From assembly GCA_018401555.1 (NCBI GenBank), contig JAGYKP010000100.1:62001-126000 (forward strand): a DNA stretch of 64,000 nucleotides, in the 5' to 3' direction. Of the stretch, positions 51,976 through 62,919 are shown piece after piece. This DNA comes from Halomonas sp. (GTDB taxonomy: Bacteria; Pseudomonadota; Gammaproteobacteria; Pseudomonadales; Halomonadaceae). The first letter of the stretch is position 1. Every line of letters begins with the position of its first letter. Under the pieces are notes generated by a model. The model did not search any database and was not told where the DNA came from. It saw only the letters and a program-made list of their open reading frames with translations. A program made the translations under genes and the position numbers.

Positions 51976-52455
51976 ATGTAAGTTCGCTGATCAAACCGAC
52001 GTGGATGGCGTACTGACCGATGGACGACTTGTCTATGACGCAGAGGGTGAGAGCATCAAGACTTTCCACGTGCGTGATGGACTTGCGATCCGGGTGCTGG
52101 AGATGTCGGGCGTCGCGGTGGCGGTGCTGTCGGGCCGAGATTCAGGCGGCAGCTGAGCCGCCGCACTGGTCTCGGTCTCGACCGGGTACGGCATCGGGAG
52201 CCAGGACGAGCGTTTGGCTCGTCCGAATGCGCTGCATGAGAGGATAGTTGGGGTCGGCTCAGAGTGCACTCTGTTCGTCGGTGATGACACCCTGGACCTG
52301 CCTGCCTTCGAAGTCTGTGGCTTATCGGTAAGTGTTGCCGATGCGCCTGATTACATTCGCGATGCAGCCGACCTCTGGTGCTCTGCATCGCAGGCAGGCG
52401 AGGTGCCTTTCGTGAACTGGCTGATGCTATTCTCAGTGCTTCAGGGGAAGTTTGA
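51976..52455 (+). CDS. kdsC: Kdo-8-phosphate phosphatase (several frame breaks)
   Basis: A small HAD phosphatase: nucleophile region DVDGVLTDGRLVYDAEGESI, KTFHVRDGLAIRVLEMSGV, VAVLSGRDS, and the late motif LFVGDDTLDLPAFEVCGLSV with AADLWCSASQAGEVPF, ending RELADAILSASGEV at the stop 52453-52455. The first codons are broken (ATG at 51976 followed by a shift), and further shifts lie near 52150-52210 and 52405. It removes phosphate from Kdo-8-phosphate. Four bases after kdsB. Confidence 0.85.
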
Positions 52456-52478
52456 AAATATATCCACGGCTTCCGGTT

Positions 52479-54406
52479 ATGAAACAACCGTCCGGTTCTT
52501 CGGTGACGGCATGAAGTTCTGTTCGCATCAGCTGGCGTACTTGAACCGCTGCAGCAAACCCGCCGAATCTCATCGTGATGTGGCCGGCCTCGACAAGGCC
52601 GGTCACGCCAGGGATGCCATTATCACTGATGGGGGAGCGGACCGGAAAGCGCGCAAACTCGCCAGGAACGGGGGGCTGCCGCTCTATCGGGTCGCGCCAG
52701 GGCCAATGGCACCCTACAGGTGTCAGGCAGCTGATTCAAGCGCGAAATGCTTCCTATTCGGCTATTACCGCTAGATGACGCTCCGGAACTTCCTTCTACG
52801 ATTCAAGAGGTGGAGGTACTGCTCGCAGAGTGGCGGGAAGCTGACATTTCGTGGGTGAATGACACTCCGCCTTTCCAGAGGGAGCTTCGACCTGGCTTCG
52901 AGTTGATTATCCTCGATGAGCAGGACGTTAATCGCGCCGGTTCTGCGCGCAAGGCACTGTCAGATATTTTTTCACTGTTGCAAAACGAAGCAAGCCTCCA
53001 TGTCGTGGTCTACTTGCCTGAGCGACTGGATGACCATTCCCTGCGCCAGTGGATCAAAGAGCGGCTGGGCAATCCTGACGTCACTCTGGTGAGCGATGCC
53101 CATCATGTGTCATCGTTGATGCGTGTGGCCCGATCGGTGTATCTGTACGCCTCGGTGCTGGAACTGGATGCCCGTATGAAGGGCAAGAGATGCCATACCG
53201 TGCATCCTGCCTTTGCGGGGGAGCTGAAAGCCGAGGTGGAAAAGTGGCTCATGCGCGGCTGTTTCTATCGACACCCGGAAACCCGGGCCCCAACATCGCT
53301 CCTGAGCCTCGTCGGATGGTTGCATTTGCAGCGAGAAAAGCGGTTCTCCTTCACCGGTGATATCTATGCCTTGGGCTTCTCCCGCTGGAAGTATCCTGTC
53401 TTGCGAACCTACTTTCAGGGGGCAAACGTTCACAGGATCTCCACTGCTAGTAACGTTTCCTTGCCGGAGGGTGCCACCGTCGTGGTCTGGGGGAGCAAGC
53501 CCCTGCGCGAGTATCCTGGGGGGGAGTCGCTGACGGAGGGTGACAACAAGGTCGTTCGCCTGGAGGATGCATTTATCCGCTCGGTGGGGCTGGGAGCCAA
53601 GTTGGTCCGACCGCTCTCCTGGGTCATCGATGATAGGGGTATTTACTATGACCCAAGAACACCTTCTGCCCTTGAAGACTTCTTGAACTCGACGTGCTTC
53701 TCGGCCGCAGAATAGAGGAAAGCGCGAGCGTCTGGTGATCATGCGTGGCGCCTGGCTGAAGACAACGTCACCGAGAGTACAATGTCGGTGTCGATCTGGC
53801 AGCGCCCTCGGTAAAGCATCAAGTCATTCTGGTTCCCGGGCAAGTAGATCCGACGCTTCCATCCGCTATGGGGCGGGCATTATCCGGACAAATCTTGGAC
53901 TGCTAAAAGCCGTCCGATCCGAAAATCCTGAGGCGACATATCATGCGCCAAGTCCCCATCCGGATCGCAAATTGCGCGAGGAGGGGGAGAGCGAAAGTGG
54001 CACGTGGGGATACTGTGACGAAATAGTGACTGATGCGGTCATGGCACAGCTGCTGGATGACGTGGATGAGGTTCACGTGATGACTTCGCTGGCAGGCTTC
54101 GAGGCGTTGATTCGCCGCAAGCGAGTAGTCGTCTATGGTAGCCCCTTCTACGCTGGCTGGGGGCTGACGCAGGATAAGAAATCACATCCACGACGTGGAA
54201 GGCCCCTCTCCCTGGAGCAACTTGTGGCCGGAACGCTAATTCATTATCCAACTTATGTGAGCTTGAAGACGAGCTATTACATGACGCCAGAAGAGGCTCT
54301 GGATCAGTTGGTGGACTGGCGAGAGAATGGCACATACGACCCTGGGCGGCTGAAGCTCCTGCTGGTCTGGCTTCGTCGAAGGATACTCAACATGCTTGGT
54401 CGCTGA
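52479..54406 (+). CDS. kpsC: KpsC-like beta-Kdo transferase, two modules (frame interrupted)
   Basis: About 642 residues, close to KpsC length. The N-terminal module (52479-53290) is divergent and contains LHVVVYLPERLDDHSLRQWI and VARSVYLYASVLELDARM. The middle linker (LVGWLHLQREKRFSFTGDIY) and C-terminal module are typical: VRLEDAFIRSVGLGAKLVRP, VIDDRGIYYDPRTPSALEDF, VHVMTSLAGFEALIRRKRVV and GSPFYAGWGLTQDKK. Breaks occur in 52530-52745 and near 53715-53890. In group 2 capsules KpsC and KpsS build the poly-beta-Kdo linker on phosphatidylglycerol at the inner membrane. The start at 52479 is a best guess. Confidence 0.8.
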
Positions 54407-54440
54407 TATAAAATCATGATGTTCTTCCGAATTTCATTCC

Positions 54441-55223
54441 GTGCTGGCCCGATATTTGAGATACGTAAGCCGCGTTGCCGTAAGCTACGGTCGACATTTT
54501 ATGATTGCCGTCTTCTGTCTGTTTTCATCGGAAGTGTTGAAGGTTATATCTTTTATTATTCCATTAAAGATAATTCTTCTACTCTCGGCTAAGCAAATAC
54601 CTCAGGCACTATCCTCTTATATGGCATTTGGGACATTGAAAGGGTGGGTGCTTTTTCTTTCCTTTATGACCGTTCTTGCCTACTTGGTATCAATCGGATT
54701 CTTCTATTGTGCTAAGGTGTTTACCCGAAGAGGGAGCCAGGCAGTAAGAGCCGCTCGGCAGCATGATGAAGGAAGCTGGAGTTCGCGTAAGAGCAGAGAG
54801 GTGGTGCTTTTACAAAGCTTTTCTCGGAGTCTTTAGCAGACTTTATTTTGGTTTCTATATGTTTCTCCGTGGTAGCCGCTGTGAATACAAGGTGGCGGGG
54901 TTTCTAGTTGCAATGCTTGTGATGATGCTTTTATGCTATCATTGCATGTCTGAATTATAGGCTGAGAGAGGTTTTTGTTTGGTGAAAAGTCAAGCTTCCT
55001 CGTCCAGTGTTGTACCAAAGGTATCTTCTTTTCGATCTTTCTTTTTATGATATTTGATTATCTGCTCTGGACCCCGATCGACCCAATATTGGCGATGGTT
55101 ACTCTTATAGTAAGCAGGCGAATGGTTTCGGCTTCCGAAAGATTTTTCAAGAAGCTTACGAGAATAAATAAACTGCATGCTAGGGCTGTTGTTGCCCTGA
55201 AGCTGGAAAGAACAACGTCATGA
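54441..55223 (+). CDS. Unknown multi-span membrane protein (frame interrupted)
   Basis: About 255 residues in three frame pieces. Hydrophobic segments: SEVLKVISFIIPLKIILLLS, WVLFLSFMTVLAYLVSIGFF, LADFILVSICFSVVAAVNT, VAMLVMMLLCYHCM, and IFFSIFLFMIFDYLLW with DPILAMVTLIVSRRMV. The pattern of helix pairs with charged loops is reminiscent of the membrane domain of a type-1 ABC exporter without its ATPase, but I do not recognise the family. AT-rich. It lies between KpsC-like and KpsS-like genes and overlaps the latter by 4 bases, so a role in polymer assembly or export is plausible. Breaks near 54825 and 54955. Confidence 0.5.
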
Positions 55224-56471
55224 CGGTTTTAGTTTTTGATCCCGCGTATAGCGACTACATGCAAGATCTAGGGGGCGAGATAGCCCGTATTACCGATAGA
55301 CCATGTGAAGCCGTACTTTCCTCGAGTGCCTACTCGCTCTATGCAACTCGAATTGAACGGAATGTTTATCGGCAACCGGATTTCGCCAGAGAACCCTGTT
55401 GTGACACTGGTATTACAGCCAATTCCTTGGTATGGGGAAAAAAGAATATTGACGAGTTTAGTCCTTTCTATGAACAGTGGTTGCGTGATCTTTTCTCGGT
55501 TAAGGCTCCTTCTTTCTGCCTTTTCCATAACGAACGATTTCTCTGGTGTGCACTTGGAATTGCGTTGTGCAAGGAAAAGGAAATTCCGTTTGTTGTTCTC
55601 GAAAGAGGGGCCTTCAGGCCAGTAACAACATCGGCTGACCGCGAAGGTACAAACGCGAACTCAAATTTTAGAAAATTGCCTTACAATGAGGTCATGCAGC
55701 ATGGTAGCGTTGAGCCTTTCAGACTGCGTGTAAATAGAAAAGTGCACTTGAGTGTATTTTTTTTTGCCCGGGGTTGTAATATTTCTGATTTTGGCGTCAT
55801 TGGAGACCTTGATCCAGTCCCCGAGGAGATTTCTTTTCCACAAAAAATATTCTCTTGTTAACTATTTTTTTATGGGATTGGAGCTGGTTAAGAGTCATGT
55901 AATGAAGCGTGAGTCACCCGTTCCGAGTTTGAAAGAGGGGAGAGTTCTTTTAGTGGCGTTACAGCGTCCGGGTGACACACAGTTGACTTTTTCGGAAACA
56001 TATCCAGGGATGCAGGAGATGATTGATCTAGTTGCATCGGCCGTTAATACCCTCGAGCCTGACTGGCAGGTCATTCTAAAGACGCATCCCTACGACACAG
56101 CGACTTATGATAGCCGAGGCTTGCACTTAGTACGATCAGGATCGGTCTCGACCCTCATAGACGAGAGCAGTGTCGTACTGACTTTTAATTCCACAGTTGG
56201 TTTCGAGGCCCTTCTAAAGCAGAAACCTTGTGTCTGTCTCGGTGAGAGCTTTTTTACCAAACCAGAGTATGTCTATAAGCCTCTCACTCTTACGCCGGTG
56301 TCGGTCGGAGATGCCATAAGAGAAGCGGCTGCTGGCGGTCCAAGGCTTTCTGGTGACTCTATCATGCTTAGTGTCTTGAATAGTTATCAAATTCCCGGTG
56401 ATTTTTTTCGATATGACCTCCTCGACATCCGTCATGCGGCCGAAATGATCCGTGAACGATGGTACTCCTGA
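55220..56471 (+). CDS. KpsS-like capsule polysaccharide protein (frame broken at a T9 tract)
   Basis: About 417 residues. The first half reads MTVLVFDPAYSDYMQDLGGE, then FCLFHNERFLWCALGIALCK and IPFVVLERGAFRPVTTS. After the T9 run at 55757 a second frame continues with RRFLFHKKYSLVNYF, GRVLLVALQRPGDTQLTFSE, WQVILKTHPYDTATYDSRGL, VVLTFNSTVGFEALLKQKPC and CLGESFFTKPEYVYKPL. This is the capsule-synthesis fold of KpsS, which adds the first Kdo to the lipid acceptor. One T fewer restores a full-length protein. Overlaps the next gene by one base. Confidence 0.75.
55757..55765 (+). repeat. Homopolymer T9 in the KpsS-like gene
   Basis: Nine T residues inside the coding region, exactly where the frame must change by one base. 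It could be a slippage-prone phase-variable tract or a homopolymer sequencing error. Confidence 0.7.
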
Positions 56472-57858
56472 TGGGTAAGCCAAAGACCCTTTCTGGATTC
56501 GATGCATACTCACATGTCGCTGCCCGCTTAGCAGATGCCATTGCGCTTATCGCCGGGGGCTTACTGGCCTACTGGATGCGCTTTGGCTATCTCGTCGACA
56601 TGGTCGAGCGCTACCAGTGGATGATGCTTTCAGGAATGCTGCTGGGTCTTACCATCTTCAGTTCATGTGGCATCTATCGCTCCTGGCGGGGTGCGGTACG
56701 CGTAGAACTGGTGGTGCGTATCGTCCACGCCTTCGTGATCCTGGCTGGGATCATTTTTACCTACCTCTATTTTACCAAGACGGGGGAGCGCTTCTCTCGC
56801 CTGTGGTTGGGGCTTTGGCTCACTAATGCCCTCGTGCTTAGCGTCGGCGCGCGTACCGTGGCGTATCCGGTACTGAATCGACTGCGTAGGCAGGGGAAGA
56901 ACCGCAAACGCGTAGTGCTGATCGGTGATGTCAACTCATGCCTGATCGCGCATCGACACATCGTGTCACAGCCCTCTGCAGGCTTCGATGTCACCGCCGT
57001 TCGGCTGATGAACGAGGGTGGTTGTCACAAGATTGATGTGCCCGATTGTCGTGCCTTCGATAGCCAACGTGACAGCAGCATTGTAAGTGACGAGGTCTGG
57101 GTTTGCCTGCCTCTGGCTCGTGGCAACCTGGTGGAGGAGATTCTGAGTAGCCTGGATCACTGTGTCGGTAATGTTCGTTACATGCCGGACATGAAGGGGC
57201 TGCGGTTACTTAATCACGATATCTCGAGCGTGGCCGGGCTGTACCTGTTCGATATGAGCTGCAGCCCCATGAGCGGCAAGGCGCGCCTGATCAAGTCGGT
57301 GGAAGATAAGTTGCTCGCTGGACTGGCGTTGTTACTACTTTCACCGCTGATGCTGTTTATAGCCTTGGCGGTCAAGTTGACGTCTCGTGGGCCGATATTT
57401 TACCGCCAGGATCGCATGAGCTGGAATGGCGTTAGCTTCGAGATGCTCAAGTTCCGTAGCATGGCCGTGAACAATGAAGAAGATGGTGTCCGCTGGGAGC
57501 GCCACCAAAGCTCACTCCCATCGGGCGGATTCTGAGGCGCTCCAGCCTGGATGAGCTTCCACAGCTAATTAATGTGCTGAAGGGCGAGATGTCACTGGTC
57601 GGCCCTCGTCCCAGAGCGCCACCCAGTCTTCGTCCGAGGCGCTACTCGAGCATGAGGATCCCAGGCTATATGCAGAAGCATATGGTGCGTGCCGGCATTA
57701 CGGGTTGGGCTCAGGTGCATGGCTGGCGAGGGGATACCGACCTCAAGATGCGCATCGAGCACGACCTCTGGTACATCGACAACTGGTCGGTGTGGCTGGA
57801 TCTCAAGATACTCTTTCTTACCGTGTGGCGAGGGTTCTTTCACCCCAACGCACAGTGA
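56471..57858 (+). CDS. Polyprenyl-phosphate hexose-1-phosphate transferase (WcaJ-like; frame interrupted)
   Basis: About 462 residues of the polyprenyl glycosylphosphotransferase family: four N-terminal membrane helices, a CoA-binding-like domain ([17 protein letters not shown]), a fifth helix ([20 protein letters not shown]), and the catalytic domain with [26 protein letters not shown], then after a shift near 57515 [23 protein letters not shown] and [19 protein letters not shown]. It transfers glucose- or galactose-1-phosphate to undecaprenyl phosphate to start a repeat unit. Its presence with Kdo-linker genes is unusual. The loop after SLVGPRP looks altered ([10 protein letters not shown]) and may hide another small shift. 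Confidence 0.88.
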
Positions 57859-57878
57859 TCGATTCAAGGATGGAAAAC

Positions 57879-58893
57879 ATGCAGGTATTGGTGACGGGAG
57901 GCGCCGGCTATATCGGCTCCCATACCGTGGTCGAACTGCTTCAGGCGGGTCACGAGGTCGTCGTCATCGACAATCTCTGCAACGGCTCTCGGGAGGCCGT
58001 AAGACGCGTGGAGCGCATCACTGGGAAAGCGGTGCACTTCGTCGAGTGTGATATCCGCGATCTACAAGCACTTGATGGTGTCTTTACCGAGCATGACATC
58101 GATGCCGTGATTCACTTCGCCGGTCTCAAGGCAGTGGGGGAGAGCGTCGGCAAGCCGCTTGCCTACTATGACAACAACGTTAATGGCACCCTGGTGTTGT
58201 GCGAGGCGATGAGCTGCCGCCGGCGTGCACCGCATCATCTTCAGTTCCTCGGCGACGGTGTATGGCAGCGAGGCGCCGGTGCCCTACCTCGAGAGCATGC
58301 CGCGCGGCACCACGTCCAACCCCTATGGCACCTCCAAGGCGATGGTGGAGAAGGTGCTGGAAGACCTGGCCTCAGCTGACGAGCGCTGGTCGGTGGCGCT
58401 GTTGCGCTACTTCAATCCCATCGGTGCGCACCCGTCCGGTTTGATCGGCGAGGATCCCCAGGGCATTCCCAACAACCTGATGCCCTTTATCGCCCAGGTG
58501 GCCGTGGGCCGCCGCGATGAGCTGACGATCTTCGGCAATGATTACCCGACGGTGGATGGCACCTGCGAGCGGGACTACCTGCATGTGGTGGACCTGGCGG
58601 TGGGCCACCTCAAGGCGTTGAAGGCACTGGAGGCGCCGGGTGTCTCCGTCTATAACCTGGGCACCGGCCAGGGTGTTTCAGTACTGGAGATGGTCAAGAG
58701 CTTTACGGGCGTGACGGGTGTGGAGGTGCCGTATCGCTTTGGTGATCGCCGCCCCGGCGACCTGCCGGCGTTCTGGGCGGATGCTGCCAAGGCAGAACGT
58801 GAGCTTGGGTGGGCCACCGATAAGAACCTAGATGACATGATGGCGGATACCTGGCGCTGGCAGTCAGCCAATCCGCAAGGCTACGCAGAGTAG
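57879..58893 (+). CDS. galE: UDP-glucose 4-epimerase (frame interrupted)
   Basis: About 338 residues of the short-chain dehydrogenase/reductase family: [35 protein letters not shown], then after a shift near 58210 [13 protein letters not shown], the catalytic [16 protein letters not shown] (Y-x3-K), [12 protein letters not shown] and [18 protein letters not shown]. It interconverts UDP-glucose and UDP-galactose. ATG 57879 is chosen because AAGGA lies 8 bases before it; an in-frame ATG at 57870 sits on the RBS. The last gene before a terminator. Confidence 0.93.
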
Positions 58894-58920
58894 CGAACAA
58901 CAGGAATCACCGCGTGCTAG

Positions 58921-58955
58921 AATGGCCGGCCTTAAGCCGGCCATTCCTGTTTCTG
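58921..58955 (+). terminator. Terminator hairpin after galE
   Basis: A perfect 10-bp stem AATGGCCGGC / GCCGGCCATT with a 5-base loop CTTAA, followed by CCTGTTTCT. The T tract is weak. It would end the polysaccharide operon and separate the O-antigen-ligase-like gene. Confidence 0.75.
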
Positions 58956-58992
58956 GCCCCTGGAATTCCCGACCATCGAGCCTGTTGCCTTC

Positions 58993-60264
58993 ATGTCCAC
59001 TCACTTCGACACCGGATCGCCTGCGTCCTCCAGTCACGTATCACAAATCCGGTACTACACCAGCCTCGCCGTCTTCCTCTTTAGTGCCATATCCCTGATC
59101 GTACCTTCCGGCTACTCGCTGGGAGCGGTGATGTTGCTGCTCGGCAGTCCGGTGCTGCTGATCAAACGCCCGGCGCTTGGCCTGGATCGCCGCGACCTGG
59201 CCATCATGCTGGCGATGGCCGCCTATGCGGTGGTAGGCATCGCCGAGGCGTGGTGGGATGGCCAGGGTTGGTCGGGTGTCGATAAGCCCATTCGCTTCGT
59301 GCTGGCGATACCAGCGATGCTGCTGGTGATGGTGTATCCCCCCCGGCTGAGCTGGTTGTGGAGTGGCCTGGTCATTGGTGCCATCGGTGCCGGCAGTTGG
59401 GCCGGTTGGCAGAAGCTGGTGGTTGGCGTGGATCGTGCGACTGGCTATACCTATGTGATCCAGTTCGGCAACCTGAGCATGCTGCTCGGCATCCTATGCC
59501 TGGCGGGCCTGGGGTGGGCCTATGCCCAGCGGCACCGTCACGCCTGGTTGACCTTCCTGGCGATTGGGGCGTTGTTTGGTATCCTGGGCTCGCTATTTTC
59601 CGGCAGCCGCGGCGGCTGGGTGGGTATCCCGTTCATCCTGTTGGTGCTCTATCGGGGGTATGGCAGACATCTCCCGCTGCGCCTGAAAGTCGCTGCGGCG
59701 GCCTTGGTGCTCGGGGGGCCGCGCTGGTCTATACAGTACCTCAGACCGGCGTACAGCCTCGTGTCCTCAAGGCGTTCGAGGATATTGAGCGATATGCTGA
59801 AGGTGAGAGCCGTACCAGTTCGCTCGGTGCGCGCTTCGAGATGTGGAAGGGCGCCACTCGGCTGATCATGGAGAAGCCTGTGCAGTCGGCTTCAGGGGGA
59901 GGACGGATGTCGCCCGAGGGATTAGGGAGGCTTTGGGGAGATGAGGGATAAGTCGATTCATCCCAGGGTGGCGGAAAATACGGTTCTGTCCCCACCGACA
60001 GAGTTTCTCAACGCGTTCGCCAAGCGGGGGGGGATCGGGCTTGTCGTGCTTCTGGCGCTCTATCTGGTGCCGATGAGCCTGTTTGGCCGAGAACTGCACG
60101 CGCCAGACCTGCAGCGGCGTTCGTTGGCGATCGCCGGGGTGCTGCTCTCGGTGGCTTATATCGACTTCGGCCTGTCGCAGTCTTTCCTGACGCATAACAG
60201 CGGGGTGATGATGATCGCCTTCCTGCTGGCGGTGTTGTGGGGCTGCTTCCAGAGCCGTGGGTAA
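58993..60264 (+). CDS. O-antigen ligase / polymerase family membrane protein (frame interrupted)
   Basis: About 423 residues with roughly ten membrane segments and the Wzy_C (PF04932) pattern: a long periplasmic loop in the second half and the short motif SLFSGSRGGWVGIPFILLVL before it. Breaks near 59718 and 59895-59950; the later frames give LGARFEMWKGATRLIMEKP, FLNAFAKRGGIGLVVLLALY and a closing helix. Such proteins either polymerise repeat units (Wzy) or ligate O-antigen or colanic-type polymers to lipid A core (WaaL); the sequence alone does not decide. It is separated from galE by the terminator and has its own leader. Confidence 0.8.
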
Positions 60265-60267
60265 GCC

Positions 60268-61144
60268 TCAGGCAGCCCCTTGACCCTGTTTCAGATCAGG
60301 AAAAACCGCCCATACACCGCCATCAGCGGCCTCGCCGGCGAGCAGCGCGATCCAGCCGGCCAGCGCCAGGTAGGGCCCGAAGGGCATTGGGGCGCCGCGC
60401 AGCTTGGGCACGGCGAGCTGGATAAGGATGCCGAGCACCGCGCCGACGCCGGCGGAGAGGATCAGCAGCAGGGGCAGGTACTGCCAGCCCATCCAGGCGC
60501 CCAGGGCGGCGAGCAGTTTGAAGTCGCCGTAGCCCATGCCTTCCTTGCCGGTGATCAGCTTGAAGGCCCAGTAGAAGCTCCACAGCACGAGATAGCCCGC
60601 CATGGCGCCGATCACCGCACTCGGCAGCATCAGCGGCTGGAACAGCAACTGGTAGAGCAGGCCGGCCCACAGCAGTGGCAGGGGTGAGGCTGTCCGGCAG
60701 CAGCTGGGTGCGCAGGTCGATCACCGCCATGGCGAGCAGTGCAAGGCAGGCCCCGAGCACGAAGAGTCCCTGCCAGGTGGCGCCGAACCGCGCGACCACG
60801 GCCAGTGCCAGGGCGCCACCGGCCAGTTCCACCAGCGGGTACTGGGGACTGATGCGCGCCTGGCAGTTGGCGCAGCGTCCGCGGCGCTTCAGCCAGCCGA
60901 TGACCGGAATATTGTCATGCCAGGCGATGGGGTGCTCACAGCTGGGACACATGGAGCGCGGAGTGAGCAGGTTGAAGGTTTCCTGGTGCTCATCGGGTAG
61001 CTCTAACGCCTCACGAGCCTCGGCCCGCCAGCCGCGCATAAGCATTACCGGCAGGCGGGCGATCACCACGTTGAGGAAGCTGCCGAGGCAGAGGCCGATG
61101 AAGGCTGTGAGGGGGTAGAGGAGGGTGGGGGGGAGGTCTAGCAA
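60268..61144 (-). CDS. pilD: Type IV prepilin peptidase / N-methyltransferase (frame interrupted)
   Basis: About 292 residues. The N-terminal methyltransferase part has the zinc tetracysteine CPSC...CANC (in [19 protein letters not shown] and [12 protein letters not shown]). The aspartyl protease residues are in [13 protein letters not shown] and, after a shift near 60690, [16 protein letters not shown] (GxGD motif). Eight hydrophobic segments. It cleaves and methylates prepilins in the inner membrane. It follows pilC and pilB in transcription order. Confidence 0.93.
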
Positions 61145-61191
61145 AACAGGGCCTCAAGGAAGCAAGGGGTTAGGTGCCTGCCGCCCCTTTT

Positions 61192-61272
61192 GGGGTCAGA
61201 CCCCGGCCAGGGCGTCAGGCGTTGTCAGGGTGAATGATCCTGGCGGAGTTACCACCGCCGGGGTCTGACCCC
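61192..61272. repeat. Paired REP element (long-spacer type) between pilC and pilD
   Basis: GGGGTCAGACCCC (61192-61204) and GGGGTCTGACCCC (61260-61272), spacer 55 bases beginning GGCCAGGGCG. The spacer start GGCCA is shared with the elements at 37643 and 62638. Confidence 0.9.
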
Positions 61273-61349
61273 AAGGGGATTTGGTTGGCACCGCCGGGAA
61301 GCTGCGGCCTCCATTCGCCGCAGCCGGCCTCCTAATGGTGGTGGCCTTG

Positions 61350-62584
61350 CTAGATGACGGAACCCAGCTCGAAGATCGGCAGGTACATGGAGATGACCAG
61401 GCGCCGACGACCTTGCCCGCTACCACGATGATAAAGGGTTCGAGCAGCGAGGTGAGGGTGTCGACCATGTTGTCTACCTCCTCCTCGTAGTAGTCGGCGA
61501 CGCGGTTGAGCATGGCGTCCAGCGAGCCGGCTTCCTCGCCGATGCCGACCATCTGCACCGCCAGCGCCGGAAACTGCTCTGTCATGCGCATGGCGAAGGC
61601 GAGCTGCTGGCCGGTGGCGACGTCCTCGCGGATCTGCCACACGGCACGTTCGTAGACCTTGTTGCCGGTGGCGCCGGCGGCGGTGTCCAGGGCTTCCACC
61701 AGTGGCACACCGGCGCCGAAAGTGGTGGCCAGGGTGCGCGAGTAGCGCGCCACGGCGGACTTGTCGAGGATCTGACCGATCACCGGGATCTTCAGCGACC
61801 AGGCGTGCATGCGGTAGGCAAAGCTCTTGGACTTCTTCACCCCGGTGCGGATAAAGAAGATCAGCGCGGCGATACCGGCCACGCCCCACCACCAGTACTT
61901 CTGGAAGAACTCGGAGAGGGCGATGGTCATGCGGGTCATGGCCGGCAGTTCGGCACCGAAGCCGTGGAACAGGCTCTCGAACTGGGGCACCACCTTGATC
62001 AGCAGCAGGGCGGTAACGCCGATGCCCACCGCGATGACGGCAGCGGGATACCACAGTGCCTTCTTCACCCGGGCCTTGAGGGATTCGACCTTCTCCTTGT
62101 AGGTGGCCACGCGGTCGAGCATGCGGTCCAGCGAGCCGGACTGCTCGCCGGCCGCCACCAGGTTGCAGAACAGCCGGTCGAAGTACTGCGGGTGGCGCTG
62201 CATCGCCTCGGAGAAGCTGGCGCCGGCGCCCACGTCGTTCATCAGCTCCTGCACCAGGGCGCGCATGGCCGGCTTCTTCATACTCTCCGCCACTACCTGG
62301 AAGGCCTGCAGGATGGGCACGCCGGCACGGATCATGGTGGACATCTGGCGGGCGAACAGCATGATGTCGCGGGGCTTGATCTTGCCCATGCCCCCGCCGA
62401 TGCCGCCCTTGCGGCGCACGTTCTTGACGATGATGTTCTGGCCGCCGAGGATCCGTTCGACCTCCTGCTTCTGGGCGGCGATCAGCTCGCCACCCACCTT
62501 GCGCCCGCCGGGGCCCTTGCCGGTCCAGTTCCAGCGGTAGAGCTTGGTCTTCTGGTGAGCCCTGAGTTTGCGTGCCGTGGCCAT
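61350..62584 (-). CDS. pilC: Type IV pilus assembly protein PilC (frame interrupted near end)
   Basis: About 411 residues. Two GspF/T2SSF repeats: IMLFARQMSTMIRAGVPILQ with GASFSEAMQRHPQYFDRLFC, and ARYSRTLATTFGAGVPLVEA with MRMTEQFPALAVQMVGIGEE; three membrane helices. A shift near 61410 changes the last 20 codons; the correct frame ends LVISMYLPIFELGSVI at 61350. It is the inner-membrane platform on which the PilB ATPase acts. The N-terminal 15 residues, RKLRAHQKTKLYRWNW, are basic. Confidence 0.95.
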
Positions 62585-62637
62585 GGTGTGTTCCCTGTTC
62601 CCTGAGTCTTATGGTGCCTTGGGTGGCCGGCCCTCTT

Positions 62638-62717
62638 GGGGTCAGACCCCGGCCAAGCTGGCAGGCGCATCGTTGTGCGGTTCTCCATCAATGATGCCCC
62701 CGCTGGGGTCTGACCCC
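62638..62717. repeat. Paired REP element (long-spacer type) between pilB and pilC
   Basis: GGGGTCAGACCCC (62638-62650) and GGGGTCTGACCCC (62705-62717) with a 54-base spacer starting GGCCAAGCTGGCAGGCG. It separates two genes of a presumed pil operon. Confidence 0.9.
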
Positions 62718-62759
62718 AAAGGGCCTTCGAGCATCGTGGCCAGCCAGAGTTTTAGTAGA

Positions 62760-62898
62760 AAGTGGAAAGTAGAAAGGGGCAAGGAGTCAATGGATTGAGG
62801 AGCTAGTAAGCCAGGAATCAAGGTGGATGACACCGCTCGCTCACCGACCCTCCATCGCTTCAATGGCACCGGACCTTGTTACTTTCTACTTTCCACTT
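62760..62898. repeat. Inverted repeat with 17-bp perfect arms between pilB and pilC
   Basis: AAGTGGAAAGTAGAAAG at 62760-62776 and its exact inverse at 62882-62898, 105 bases apart, with further partial matches outside (CAAGG). A related stretch, CACTTTCTACTTTC, occurs next to the terminator at 19896-19912. The enclosed DNA has no gene that I can see. Together with the REP pair it fills the 335-base pilB-pilC gap. Confidence 0.7.
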
Positions 62899-62919
62899 GT
62901 TACTTTGCCCCCCCGGCGA

